A stretch of DNA of 64,000 nucleotides from Galbibacter sp035306585 (GTDB taxonomy: Bacteria > Bacteroidota > Bacteroidia > Flavobacteriales > Flavobacteriaceae): positions 1-64,000 of the forward strand of contig NZ_DATGNU010000098.1 of the NCBI RefSeq assembly GCF_035306585.1, written 5' to 3'. The notes beneath the pieces are model-generated. The model was not told where the DNA came from. It saw only the letters and a program-made list of their open reading frames with translations, and did not search any database. Below, in pieces: positions 53,883 to 63,549 of this stretch (the stretch's first letter is position 1; each line of letters starts with the position of its first letter). Made by a program: the position numbers and the translations under genes.

Positions 53883-56288
53883 TTAATTTCTAAGTGGTTT
53901 ACCTGTTTTCAACATATGTTGTATTCTCTCCAAGGTTTTTCGTTCCGTACATAGGGATAGGAAAGCTTCACGTTCTAGATCGAGTAAATACTGCTCTGAA
54001 ACCAAAGTGGCTTCAGATAAGTCACCTCCCGCCATTACATAGGCCAATTTGTTGGCAATTTTCAAATCGTGTTCTGAGATGTATCCTCCAGCCTTCATGG
54101 CATCGGTTCCTACCAGAAACATACCGAGAGCTTGTTTTCCTAATACCTTAATATCTTTTCGTTTAACAGGTTGGGTATATCCAGCCTCTGCCATAATTAG
54201 GGCATGCTTTTTGGCCTCGGCAATCAATCGATCATTATTTACCACAACGATGTCTTTTCCTTTTTGGAGTATATTCAAATCAAAGGCTTCATAGGCAGAA
54301 GTAGATACTTTAGCCATTCCAATATTTAAGAAGTGTTCCCGAAGGACATTGAGTTCAACATCATCCTTTCTAAAGAGATCAGCAGCTCGTAAGGTCATTT
54401 CTTTTGATCCACCACCGCCTGGAATGACCCCTACACCAAATTCAACTAATCCTATATAAGTTTCAGCAGCTGCGACTACCTTATCGGCATGCATGGATAA
54501 TTCACAACCTCCTCCTAGTGTCATGCCGTGTGGAGCGGCCACTGTAGGGATGGCGGAGTATCGCATTCTCATCATGGTATCCTGGAAGGTCTTAATGGCA
54601 AAATTAAGCTCATCATATTCCTGTTCCACAGCCATCATAAAGATCATTCCGATATTGGCTCCCACGGAGAAATTGGCACCTTGGTTTCCAATGACTAATC
54701 CCTGAAAATCCTTTTCAGCGATATCGATCGCTTTGTTTAGCCCTTGGATAACTTCACCTCCGAGGGTATTCATTTTTGAAATAAACTCAACATTGAGTAT
54801 ACCATCACCCAGATCTTCAATCACTATCCCTGGGTTTTTCCATACTTCTTTTGTGGTTCTTATGTTGTCTAGAATAACAAAGGCGTCTTGTCCGGGCTTT
54901 TTCAGATAGTGCTTTTTAGGGATATCATAGTAATAAGTAGCTCCTTCTTTAACGGTATAGAATGAAGTAGAACCCGCGTTCACCATCTCAGTCACCCAAG
55001 AGGCTACTTCGAGGTTTTCATTTTTCATTAGTGCTATTCCCTTCTCGACTCCTATAGCATCCCAAATCTCAAAAGGACCATGTTGCCACCCAAAACCAGC
55101 TTTCATTGCATCGTCGATACGATACAACTCATCTGATATTTCAGGGATTCTATTTTGCACATAGGCAAAAAGAGAGGCAAAGTTCTTTCGGTAAAATTCA
55201 CCAGCTTTATCTTTGCCACCAACCAGTATTGGAAATCTATCTGAGACGCGTTCTACGGACTTGGTGAGCTCCAAAGTATCAAAATGTGTCTTTTTACTTT
55301 CTTGGTATTCTAGGGTATCTAAATTGAGTTCTAGTATAGTGCTCTTGCCACTTTTATTTTTTATCTTTTTATAAAATCCTTGACCAGTTTTACTACCCAA
55401 CCAATTGTTGTGCATCATAGTTTGGATGAAATCAGGTAGTTTGAATAATTCTCTTGCCTGATCTTGTGGACAATTTTCATATAAACCATTAGCTACATGT
55501 ACAAGGGTATCTAGTCCTACTACATCTACCGTTCTAAATGTAGCCGATTTTGGTCGTCCAATTACGGGACCAGTCAATTTATCAACCTCAGATACCGTTA
55601 GTCCCATCTCTTTAACCTGATGGAATAAGCTTTGTATCCCAAATATACCAATACGATTTCCGATAAAGGCTGGGGTGTCTTTGGCTAGCACAGAAGTTTT
55701 ACCAAGGAATTTCTCTCCGTACTCCATTAAAAAAGAGACCACCTCACTTTTACAATTAGGACCTGGAACCACTTCAAAGAGTTTTAAATATCGGGGAGGA
55801 TTAAAAAAGTGGGTTACAGCAAAATGTTTTTGGAAATCTTCACTTCTCCCTTGATTCATAAATTGGATTGGGATCCCAGAGGTATTGGAGGTAATAAGGG
55901 TTCCCGGACTTCGATGTTTTTCTATGGATTCAAAAACCGACTTTTTAATGTCGAGTCTTTCAATTACGACCTCTATAATCCAGTCTACATGTTTAATTTT
56001 AGAAATATCATCTTCGAGATTTCCAGTGGAAATACGATCCGCAAACTTTTTATTATAAATAGGAGAGGGGTTCGATTTTAATGCAGCTTGTAGGTTCTCG
56101 TTTACCACACGATTTCTAACAACGGCATCCTCCATCGAAAGGCCTTTTGCCTTTTCCTTGTCATTGAGTTCTCTTGGTAGAATGTCTAACAATAAAACTT
56201 CCACACCAATATTGGCAAAATGACATGCAATTCCGCTCCCCATAATTCCTGAGCCGATCACCGCTACTTTTTTAATATGTCTTTTCAT
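53883..56288 (-). CDS. fadN: 3-hydroxyacyl-CoA dehydrogenase / enoyl-CoA hydratase fusion (FadN type)
   Basis: Bifunctional beta-oxidation enzyme of 801 residues. The order is dehydrogenase first, with Rossmann motif VIGSGIMGSGIACHF (from residue 10) and the 3HCDH domains to about 470, and a crotonase/enoyl-CoA hydratase domain last (about 490-720; IPTVAAPHGMTLGGGCELSMH and GVGVIPGGGGSKEM). This order is the FadN type, opposite to enterobacterial FadB. It follows marR by 54 bp and leads fadA. Confidence 0.95.
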   Translation of the reverse strand: MKRHIKKVAVIGSGIMGSGIACHFANIGVEVLLLDILPRELNDKEKAKGLSMEDAVVRNRVVNENLQAALKSNPSPIYNKKFADRISTGNLEDDISKIKHVDWIIEVVIERLDIKKSVFESIEKHRSPGTLITSNTSGIPIQFMNQGRSEDFQKHFAVTHFFNPPRYLKLFEVVPGPNCKSEVVSFLMEYGEKFLGKTSVLAKDTPAFIGNRIGIFGIQSLFHQVKEMGLTVSEVDKLTGPVIGRPKSATFRTVDVVGLDTLVHVANGLYENCPQDQARELFKLPDFIQTMMHNNWLGSKTGQGFYKKIKNKSGKSTILELNLDTLEYQESKKTHFDTLELTKSVERVSDRFPILVGGKDKAGEFYRKNFASLFAYVQNRIPEISDELYRIDDAMKAGFGWQHGPFEIWDAIGVEKGIALMKNENLEVASWVTEMVNAGSTSFYTVKEGATYYYDIPKKHYLKKPGQDAFVILDNIRTTKEVWKNPGIVIEDLGDGILNVEFISKMNTLGGEVIQGLNKAIDIAEKDFQGLVIGNQGANFSVGANIGMIFMMAVEQEYDELNFAIKTFQDTMMRMRYSAIPTVAAPHGMTLGGGCELSMHADKVVAAAETYIGLVEFGVGVIPGGGGSKEMTLRAADLFRKDDVELNVLREHFLNIGMAKVSTSAYEAFDLNILQKGKDIVVVNNDRLIAEAKKHALIMAEAGYTQPVKRKDIKVLGKQALGMFLVGTDAMKAGGYISEHDLKIANKLAYVMAGGDLSEATLVSEQYLLDLEREAFLSLCTERKTLERIQHMLKTGKPLRN

Positions 56289-56342
56289 TTTGTGTTTGGG
56301 TTTTTAATATTTATCTGTGGTAATATGGCTTTTTCCAATTTT

Positions 56343-56780
56343 TTAATTGGAATATATTTTTTTCTCTGATATCAATTCATGGATCACACTAGTGACCTTA
56401 TAGAATCCTTTTAAATCCTCCTGGGTAACATGATTTCGAACGATGTCGTTAAATCTAAGAACAACCTCTTTCGAAAAGTCTCTTTTTTGTTTTCCAAATT
56501 CGGTTAAACATATCAGCACACCGCGTCCATCATTGGGGTTTGGTCGCCGGACAATTAAACCTTTCTCTTCCATACTTTTTAAAATCCTAGAGAGGCTTGT
56601 GCCTTCCATCCCCATTTTCGGTCCTAATGTAGTGGACGAAGATCCAGACTCAGGATCAATACTCAACAAGGTAAATCCGATGGCCATGGTACTTTGTTCT
56701 TTGGCAGCTTCTTCATTATACATCTTGGCTACTGCTTGCCAAGTAGCTCTTAATACAAAATCTATAGTCTTATCCTTCAT
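56343..56780 (-). CDS. MarR-family regulator of the fatty-acid operon
   Basis: A 145-residue winged-helix protein. The MarR pattern is visible in AIGFTLLSIDPESG, the recognition-helix region GTSLSRILKSMEEKGLI, and the wing VRRPNPNDGRGVLICLTEFG. It is the first gene of the beta-oxidation operon and has a 24-bp near-palindrome overlapping its promoter, so it probably represses itself and fadN-fadA-dehydrogenase. An acyl-CoA or fatty acid ligand is a reasonable guess from context. Confidence 0.92.
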   Translation of the reverse strand: MKDKTIDFVLRATWQAVAKMYNEEAAKEQSTMAIGFTLLSIDPESGSSSTTLGPKMGMEGTSLSRILKSMEEKGLIVRRPNPNDGRGVLICLTEFGKQKRDFSKEVVLRFNDIVRNHVTQEDLKGFYKVTSVIHELISEKKIYSN

Positions 56781-56800
56781 TATTCTAATGTGGTCATACC

Positions 56801-56838
56801 CAAATATACGAATAATTTATTATGCATGCATAGTAAAT
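56801..56838 (-). promoter_or_regulatory. marR promoter and candidate MarR operator
   Basis: -7 box TATATTTG on the minus strand (56801-56808), 20 bp before the ATG. A 24-bp palindrome (56815-56838, centre TATGCATGCATA, 11 of 12 pairs matching) lies 6 bp upstream, covering the spacer and reaching the -33 position. Confidence 0.65.
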
Positions 56839-56888
56839 AGATGAATTTTTTGATAATATTTTAAAACCCTGATTTAAGATCGCTATAC

Positions 56889-56915
56889 AAAAAAACGCTT
56901 CCGATGGGAAGCGTT
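56889..56915 (-). terminator. Intrinsic terminator of the acyl-CoA ligase gene
   Basis: AACGCTTCC (56894-56902) and GGAAGCGTT (56907-56915) form a 9-bp stem with a 4-nt loop, followed on the minus strand by at least six T. It lies 16 bp after the ligase stop. Confidence 0.9.
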
Positions 56916-56930
56916 CAATTTGTTGGTATA

Positions 56931-58703
56931 TTATTCTGGTTTATACATGGATTTATAGAGATCCATATATTTTTCTTTTATGATTCTCCTCTTGAGTTTT
57001 AAAGTAGGTGTGAGATGCCCCTGCTCCACACTCCATTCATCTGGAGTTAATTCAAATTTCTTAACTTGTTCCCATCGCCCAAATTGTTGGTTGTATTTGG
57101 AAACTTCTTCCCCGATGCGTTCGATTACTTTTGGGTTTTTAACAAGCGCTTGATTATCGGCGATGTCGATTTTTTGTCGTCTGGCCCATTTGTAAACAAA
57201 TTCAAAATTAGGTTGAATCAGTGCGCAAGGCATTTTTTCACCTTCTCCAACAACCATGATCTGCTCAATAAATCGGGATTGTTTCATTTGATTTTCTATC
57301 ATTTGGGGTGCGACATACTTACCGCCTGAGGTTTTAAAGATTTCTTTTTTACGATCGGTTATTTTTAGAAAGCCGTCAGGATCAACTTGCCCGATATCAC
57401 CCGTGTGGAAATATTCACCTTCCATGGCCTCTTTGGTCTTTTCTTCATCTTTATAATAACCTAACATGATGTTGGGCCCTTTACACAGAATTTCTCCGTC
57501 TTCTGCAATTTTAACTTCGACATTGGGAAGCATACGACCAACGGTCCCGATTTTCCAACCGCGGTTGTTCTGGTCATTTACCGCAATCACAGGAGAGGTT
57601 TCAGTGAGTCCATACCCTTCCATCACAGGTATTCCAGCAGCGCCGAATATTCGAGCTAACCTAGGTTGAAGAGCTGCACTTCCTGAGACCAATATTTTTA
57701 AGTTCCCCCCAAGACCTTCTTGCCACTTACTGAAAATGAGCTTACGCGCTATCTTTAATTTAAATTCATACCAAGGACCATTGGCTCCATAGGGTTCGAA
57801 AACTTCTCCTAATTCAATAGCCCAGAAGAATAATTTCTTCTTGATTCCACTTAATTCACTTCCTTTGGCCTGTATTTTATCATATACTTTTTCAATAAGG
57901 CGCGGTACAACCGTCATTACATGCGGTTTAACTTCTTTTAAATTATCACTCATCTTGTCTATGGATTCGGCAAAATGAATGCTAATACCACAGTACTGAT
58001 AAAGGTAAACCACCATACGCTCGAATATGTGACAGATGGGTAAAAAACTAAGTGCTTTGTCCCCTGTTGTAAGTGGTACGCGCTCCTCACTGCCCAATAC
58101 ATTGGATACAATATTATTATGTGAGAGCATGACAGCTTTTGGCTTTCCTGTGGTCCCTGAGGTATATATAAGTGTCGCTAAATCTTCGGTAGATACTGCA
58201 TCCATTCTCGATTGAACTTCGTGTTGGTTGCTTTGATCTTCACCCAGAGTGTATACTTCCTTTAGACTTTTAACCCCTTCTAATTCTCTAAAAGAATAAA
58301 CTTCCTTTAAAGAGGGAACTTTTTCCTTTATCGAATTCAACTTCTCTAAAATTTCCATATCACTCACAATACAGTACTTCGACTCCGAGTGATTTAAAAT
58401 ATACAAGTAATCCTCTGCGGATATGGTAGGGTAGATGGGGACGTTCTGTGCACCAATTTGTAAAATGCCAATATCTGCAATATTCCAATCCGCACTATTG
58501 TTATGCGAGATTATGGCAATTTTATCATTAGGCTGTACCCCTAATCGAAGAAGACCACGACTCAATTGATTGGCCCGATCGACATAATTTTGAGAGGAAA
58601 CAGTCTCCCATTTGTTATTGTGTTTGGTTGCAAATGCAGTTTCTAAGTTGAATTTCTCCAGCTGATAATGTGGGAAATCAAACAAACGGGTTACCTTAGT
58701 CAT
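56931..58703 (-). CDS. Long-chain fatty acid-CoA ligase
   Basis: AMP-forming acyl-CoA synthetase of 590 residues that activates fatty acids for the beta-oxidation operon next door. The ATP/AMP motif is LIYTSGTTGKPKAVMLSH; later motifs are GYGLTETSPVIAVND, GEYFHTGDIGQVDPDGFLKITDRKKE and the C-terminal KTSGGKYVAPQMIE lid region with the catalytic Lys area. Monocistronic between two terminators. Chain-length preference cannot be told. Confidence 0.94.
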   Translation of the reverse strand: MTKVTRLFDFPHYQLEKFNLETAFATKHNNKWETVSSQNYVDRANQLSRGLLRLGVQPNDKIAIISHNNSADWNIADIGILQIGAQNVPIYPTISAEDYLYILNHSESKYCIVSDMEILEKLNSIKEKVPSLKEVYSFRELEGVKSLKEVYTLGEDQSNQHEVQSRMDAVSTEDLATLIYTSGTTGKPKAVMLSHNNIVSNVLGSEERVPLTTGDKALSFLPICHIFERMVVYLYQYCGISIHFAESIDKMSDNLKEVKPHVMTVVPRLIEKVYDKIQAKGSELSGIKKKLFFWAIELGEVFEPYGANGPWYEFKLKIARKLIFSKWQEGLGGNLKILVSGSAALQPRLARIFGAAGIPVMEGYGLTETSPVIAVNDQNNRGWKIGTVGRMLPNVEVKIAEDGEILCKGPNIMLGYYKDEEKTKEAMEGEYFHTGDIGQVDPDGFLKITDRKKEIFKTSGGKYVAPQMIENQMKQSRFIEQIMVVGEGEKMPCALIQPNFEFVYKWARRQKIDIADNQALVKNPKVIERIGEEVSKYNQQFGRWEQVKKFELTPDEWSVEQGHLTPTLKLKRRIIKEKYMDLYKSMYKPE

Positions 58704-58767
58704 GATTATTAGTAATAAGAATTATACTATGCAAAATATGAAATTTGCTGACTATTTTCAAAAGAAG

Positions 58768-58811
58768 ATATAAAAAAAGGAGTTGTTGGCCAACAACTCC
58801 TTTTTTTATAT
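58768..58811 (-). terminator. 44-bp perfect palindrome, terminator of purL
   Basis: Two exactly complementary 22-bp arms with no spacer. The core arm is GGAGTTGTTGG, flanked by A7 on the left and T7 on the right. As RNA it forms a strong hairpin followed by T-tract in both directions. It lies 22 bp after the purL stop. Confidence 0.88.
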
Positions 58812-58832
58812 GGGAAGGTATCTGTTCCTTCT

Positions 58833-61800
58833 TTATTTGTCTTCCAGCCATTTTCTAGCGTTGATAAACGCCTCTAGCCATGGAGAAACTTCATCGTTTC
58901 TATTTTCTGGGTAATTCGCCCAGTTCCACTGAAAAATGGATCTTTCAAAATGTGGCATGGTAACCAGGTGTCTTCCATCATCAGAAACCATCATAGCGGT
59001 GTTGTAATCCGATCCATTCGGGTTGGCTGGATATTCTTGGTACCCGTATTTAGCGACAATGTTGTATCGATCTTCTGGATATGGGAGTGTAAACCTACCT
59101 TCTCCGTGGGAAACCCAAATTCCCAAAGTGCTTCCAGCTAAAGATTTTAACATTACTGAATTGTTTTCTTGGATGGTTACCGAGGTGAAAATACTCTCGT
59201 GTTTCCCACTTTTGTTAGGATGCATTTGTGGTTTTTGCTCGTGATCTGGATAAACCAACCCGAGTTCCATCCAAAGTTGACATCCATTACAAATACCTAC
59301 CGAAAGAGTATCTGGTCTTTTAAAGAATTTCTTAAGTGCTTGGTTGGCTTTTTCATTATATAAAAATGCTCCTGCCCATCCTTTTGCTGATCCCAATACA
59401 TCGGAATTAGAAAAGCCTCCTACTGATCCTATGAATTGGATATCTTCTAATGTTTCACGACCACTTATTAAATCAGTCATGTGAACGTCTTTAACATCAA
59501 ATCCAGCTAAATACATGGCATGGGCCATCTCGCGCTCAGAATTACTTCCTTTTTCACGTAAGATAGCCGCTTTAGGCCTCTTTCCACTGACAGGTTGAAG
59601 TTTTCCAGTAAAGTGTTTTGGGAATTCATAACGCAATGGTTGAACTTTATAATTGTTATATCGCTGCGTTGCAAGATCATTCTTGGTTTGTTTTTGATCT
59701 AAAAGATAGGAGGTTTTAAACCACACATCCCTAAGTTGGCTTACGCTAAAGGAGAAACTATCTTGATTATTTAGTATTTGAAGTCGATCTCCCTCAACTG
59801 CTTTACCAATTTTATGTGCTTTGACTCCATTATTTTTAAAAGCTGTTTCAACAGCAGTATCATCCTTGGCCTGGATGACTACACCTGTGTTCTCACTAAA
59901 GAGGACTTTAATAGAATCCTCCTCTCCAAGCAATGAAAGGTTAAGTTGAGCTCCCAGATCCGTATTTGAAAAACACATCTCCAATAAAGTAGTAATTAAT
60001 CCACCACTACCTATATCGTGGCCTGCAGCAATCTTATCGTTTTTGATAAGCTCCTGCAAGGTGTTAAATGCTGCTTTAAATCCTTCAGGGTTGGTTACCG
60101 TCGGCGCTTGGCTTCCGATGGTTTTAATAATTTGACCAAAAGAAGAACCTCCTAATTTAAACTGATCTTCTGATAAGTTGATATAATACAAGCTTCCTGC
60201 ATTTGGTTTAAGGACTGGCTCGACTACTTTTTTAATATCACTGCAATGACCTCCAGCTGATATAATCACGGTCCCTGGAGCAATAATTTCGCCATCTGGA
60301 TACTTTTGTTTCATCGAAAGGGAATCTTTGCCTGTAGGTATATTAATTCCAAGGGCAATGGCAAACTCAGAACAGCCTTCTACTGCGTTGTATAATCGAG
60401 CATCTTCTCCTTCATTTTTACAAGCCCACATCCAGTTGGCTGATAGGGAAACCGATTTAAGACCCTGCTCAAGTGGTGCCCAAACAATGTTGGTCAGCGC
60501 TTCTGCGATGGCGTTTCTACTCCCAGCAACAGGATCAATAAGTGCAGCTACTGGAGAATGACCTATGGCGGTTGCAATGCCATCTTTTCCCTTATAATCC
60601 AAAGCCATTACCCCACAGTTGTTTAAAGGCAGTTGAAGTTCCCCAACACACTGTTGTTTGGCAACAAGTCCTGAGACACATCGGTCCACCTTGTTAGTTA
60701 ACCAATCTTTACATCCAACAGCTTCCAATTGTAAAAGCGCTTCTAGGTAGCTATGAAGGTTCTCTAAGGAGTATGGTTGATCTTTATAAGTTCTTTCAAT
60801 AGTGGCATCGGTCATAACTGTTTTAGGTGAGCTACCGAACATATCGGAAAGCGCTAAATCCATCGGTTTTTCACCACTGGTTTTAGATTGAAAACTAAAC
60901 ACCTGATCTTCCGATACCTCACCTACTTCGTAGAGAGGGGTGCGTTCGCGTTCTGCGATCTTAATGAGTTTATTCTTATTTTCTTCGGCAATAATAAGGC
61001 CCATTCGTTCTTGGGATTCATTACCGATGATTTCTTTAGCAGATAGCGTAGGGTCACCCACTGGTAGTTTATCCAGATCAATGTGTCCACCAGTATCTTC
61101 AACTAGTTCTGAGAGACAGTTTAAATGGCCTCCTGCTCCGTGATCATGAATGGAAACAATGTGGTTCTCTTGACTCTCTACCATCCCTCTAACTGCATTG
61201 GCTACACGTTTTTGCATCTCAGGATTGGAGCGTTGTACAGCATTAAGTTCGATCCCGCTGCTGAATTCTCCAGTATCTGCAGAGGAAACAGCGGCGCCTC
61301 CCATACCTATACGGTAATTTTCACCTCCTAATACAATAATTTTATCACTAGGTTCTGGCTTTCCTTTTATAGCTTGGGATTGTTTTCCATAGCCAATCCC
61401 ACCAGCTAGCATAATGACTTTATCGAAACCGAGTTTTCTGGCCTTGTCTCCTAATTCATCATGAGCCTCGTCATGTTCAAAAGTAAGGACTGAACCATTA
61501 ATTAAAGGTTGTCCGAATTTGTTTCCAAAATCAGACGCTCCATTGGAGGCTTTTATTAGGATATCGATAGGGGTTTGGTATAACCACTTTCGCTCTTCCA
61601 TATTGTTTTCCCAGGGACGGTCTTTTTCCAATCGTGAGTATGAGGTCATATAAACTGCAGAGCCTGCTAATGGCAATGAACCTTTTCCTCCAGCTAAACG
61701 ATCTCGTATTTCTCCTCCCGATCCTGTTGCAGCGCCATTAAATGGCTCTACAGTGGTAGGGAAGTTATGAGTTTCTGCTTTTATAGATAATACCGAATCG

Positions 61801-62513
61801 TATTGTTGTTCCTGATAGAAGTCAGGATGTTCTGCGCTTTTAGGTGCAAATTGAGTTGCTTTAGGCCCTTTTAAAAATGCAACGTTATCCTTGTAGGCAG
61901 AAACAATTGTATTGGGATTTTCTTCAGAAGTTTTTTTAATCAATTTAAAAAGGGAAAGCTCTTTTTCTTGACCATCGATAATAAAAGTACCATTAAAAAT
62001 CTTATGCCTACAGTGTTCAGAATTGACCTGAGAGAAACCAAAAACTTCTGAATCAGTTAATTTACGGCCTAATTTTTCTGCTAGTTGATTGAGATAATCA
62101 ACCTCTTCTTCATTTAATGACAACCCTTCTTGAATATTGTATGCGGCGATGTCATCAATCTCTTTAATTGATTCTGGCTCAATATCCACTTGGAAGATGG
62201 ATTGATTTAAGGAATCAAATTTTTGAGATAGCATCACATCAAAATCGGTAGTATCACTGGAGCATGAGAGAAATTCTTCGATTCGAATAATTCCTCGAAT
62301 GTCCATGTTTTGTGTGATTTCCACGGCATTGGTACTCCATGGTGTGATCATTGCTGCTCTAGGGCCAATAAAAAAAGCGTCAATGGACGCCGAATCTATT
62401 TGTGGCTGATTGCCAAATAACCAAACAAGTTTTGAGGTATCTTCCTGAGAAAGTTCGCTATTTGTTTGAACGGCGTAAACCTTAATTTTCGGGTTTCCGA
62501 AGAAAAGAATCAT
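58833..62513 (-). CDS. purL: Phosphoribosylformylglycinamidine synthase
   Basis: Fourth step of purine synthesis, turning FGAR to FGAM with glutamine and ATP. The 1226-residue single-chain type contains an N-terminal PurS-like part, two AIRS-like synthetase halves (with FSQVNSEHCRHKIF, AETHNFPTTVEPFNGAATGSGG, SIHDHGAGGHLNCLSE and PTGKDSLSMKQKY) and a C-terminal glutamine amidotransferase with the Cys in VGICNGCQLWMELG. Its own -7 box TAAATTTG is at 62567-62574 on the minus strand. Confidence 0.97.
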   Translation of the reverse strand: MILFFGNPKIKVYAVQTNSELSQEDTSKLVWLFGNQPQIDSASIDAFFIGPRAAMITPWSTNAVEITQNMDIRGIIRIEEFLSCSSDTTDFDVMLSQKFDSLNQSIFQVDIEPESIKEIDDIAAYNIQEGLSLNEEEVDYLNQLAEKLGRKLTDSEVFGFSQVNSEHCRHKIFNGTFIIDGQEKELSLFKLIKKTSEENPNTIVSAYKDNVAFLKGPKATQFAPKSAEHPDFYQEQQYDSVLSIKAETHNFPTTVEPFNGAATGSGGEIRDRLAGGKGSLPLAGSAVYMTSYSRLEKDRPWENNMEERKWLYQTPIDILIKASNGASDFGNKFGQPLINGSVLTFEHDEAHDELGDKARKLGFDKVIMLAGGIGYGKQSQAIKGKPEPSDKIIVLGGENYRIGMGGAAVSSADTGEFSSGIELNAVQRSNPEMQKRVANAVRGMVESQENHIVSIHDHGAGGHLNCLSELVEDTGGHIDLDKLPVGDPTLSAKEIIGNESQERMGLIIAEENKNKLIKIAERERTPLYEVGEVSEDQVFSFQSKTSGEKPMDLALSDMFGSSPKTVMTDATIERTYKDQPYSLENLHSYLEALLQLEAVGCKDWLTNKVDRCVSGLVAKQQCVGELQLPLNNCGVMALDYKGKDGIATAIGHSPVAALIDPVAGSRNAIAEALTNIVWAPLEQGLKSVSLSANWMWACKNEGEDARLYNAVEGCSEFAIALGINIPTGKDSLSMKQKYPDGEIIAPGTVIISAGGHCSDIKKVVEPVLKPNAGSLYYINLSEDQFKLGGSSFGQIIKTIGSQAPTVTNPEGFKAAFNTLQELIKNDKIAAGHDIGSGGLITTLLEMCFSNTDLGAQLNLSLLGEEDSIKVLFSENTGVVIQAKDDTAVETAFKNNGVKAHKIGKAVEGDRLQILNNQDSFSFSVSQLRDVWFKTSYLLDQKQTKNDLATQRYNNYKVQPLRYEFPKHFTGKLQPVSGKRPKAAILREKGSNSEREMAHAMYLAGFDVKDVHMTDLISGRETLEDIQFIGSVGGFSNSDVLGSAKGWAGAFLYNEKANQALKKFFKRPDTLSVGICNGCQLWMELGLVYPDHEQKPQMHPNKSGKHESIFTSVTIQENNSVMLKSLAGSTLGIWVSHGEGRFTLPYPEDRYNIVAKYGYQEYPANPNGSDYNTAMMVSDDGRHLVTMPHFERSIFQWNWANYPENRNDEVSPWLEAFINARKWLEDK

Positions 62514-62724
62514 AGGGTTGCGGTGTTTATGTCCTTTAATGAGACCTGTTCTATAAAAATAAAGTGCAAATTTAAGTAATTCTATCCTATTTCAGGCTAC
62601 TTATAATTGGTGATTTTAAATTCAAAATTAAGGCATTAAATTGCATTTCCACTTTATGGTGATTGACAGCTGTAGTATACCTTATTGGCGCTTGATCCTA
62701 GTATTAGTTACAGGCGCGATTGGT

Positions 62725-63411
62725 TTATTTTTTTAACGCTTTTTGGATACCTTCCTTTACCAGTGGTTCCATAATGGCATATCCTTTGACAGTGGGGTGA
62801 ACTCCATCATGAGCGAGCTCTGGGCTTAATCCATTTTGATCATTCACCATAGCAGTGAAATAATCCACATAAACTAGCTCGTTTTTCTCAGCGTACTGCT
62901 TCAAGAGCTTGTTTAATTCAATTACTTTTTCAGCAGGTTTAATGGATGGCCTCCAAGGAAAGTTGTTCGCTGGTAGGACCGAACAAATTACTGGCTTAAT
63001 GTCATTGGCTTGAGCCAGTTCTACCATAGAGATAATGTTTCCAAAAACGTCTTCCAATGCGATGGGTCCTGTATTTTCCGCAATATCATTGATTCCAGCT
63101 AAAAACACCACAACCTTTGGGTTGAGGTCAATGACATCTCTGCGAAAACGGAGTAACATCTGAGAGGTGGTTTGCCCGCTGATTCCCCGATCGATATAAG
63201 GGTTTGTTTCGAAAAACGCAGGGCGTGCATTTATCCAACCTTCTGTAATGGAATTTCCCATAAAGACAACCCTGTCTTCAGTTGCTTTTACTGGAGCGAG
63301 TGCGGCATTTTGAGCTGCATATCTATCAAAATTAGCAAATTCGGTTGCGGATTCTTGGCCGAAGGATTGTGAAAGACTAAGCATGAGAATGATCGAAAGT
63401 ATTTTTTTCAT
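62725..63411 (-). CDS. SGNH/GDSL-type exported hydrolase
   Basis: Esterase/acetylhydrolase-like protein. Met at 63411 is preferred over 63435 because MKKILSIILMLSLSQSFGQ is a standard signal peptide; the mature part gives 228 residues in all. SGNH features are MGNSITEGW with nucleophile Ser54, the Gly block ISGQTTSQMLLRFR, AGINDIAENTG with the Asn, and DGVHPT with Asp202 and His205. Similar proteins hydrolyse platelet-activating factor-like or sugar acetyl esters; substrate unknown. Distant from the pectin island. Confidence 0.86.
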   Translation of the reverse strand: MKKILSIILMLSLSQSFGQESATEFANFDRYAAQNAALAPVKATEDRVVFMGNSITEGWINARPAFFETNPYIDRGISGQTTSQMLLRFRRDVIDLNPKVVVFLAGINDIAENTGPIALEDVFGNIISMVELAQANDIKPVICSVLPANNFPWRPSIKPAEKVIELNKLLKQYAEKNELVYVDYFTAMVNDQNGLSPELAHDGVHPTVKGYAIMEPLVKEGIQKALKK

Positions 63412-63549
63412 TTTTATTTTATTAAAGGTTTTCAAGTGTTATCAAAGTTACTCAAAATTAGAAAGATTAAATTGTAAAGTAACCAATTTGATGGCGGTGA
63501 TCAGGTGAAATTTTTCCTGCTTGAAAGGGTCGCAAAATAGCCAAGTGAT

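Noticed and set aside
56333..56352. TTCCAATT-tttt-AATTGGAA hairpin at the end of marR
   Set aside because: No T-tract on the minus strand and it overlaps the marR stop; likely AT-rich chance symmetry, not a terminator splitting the operon.
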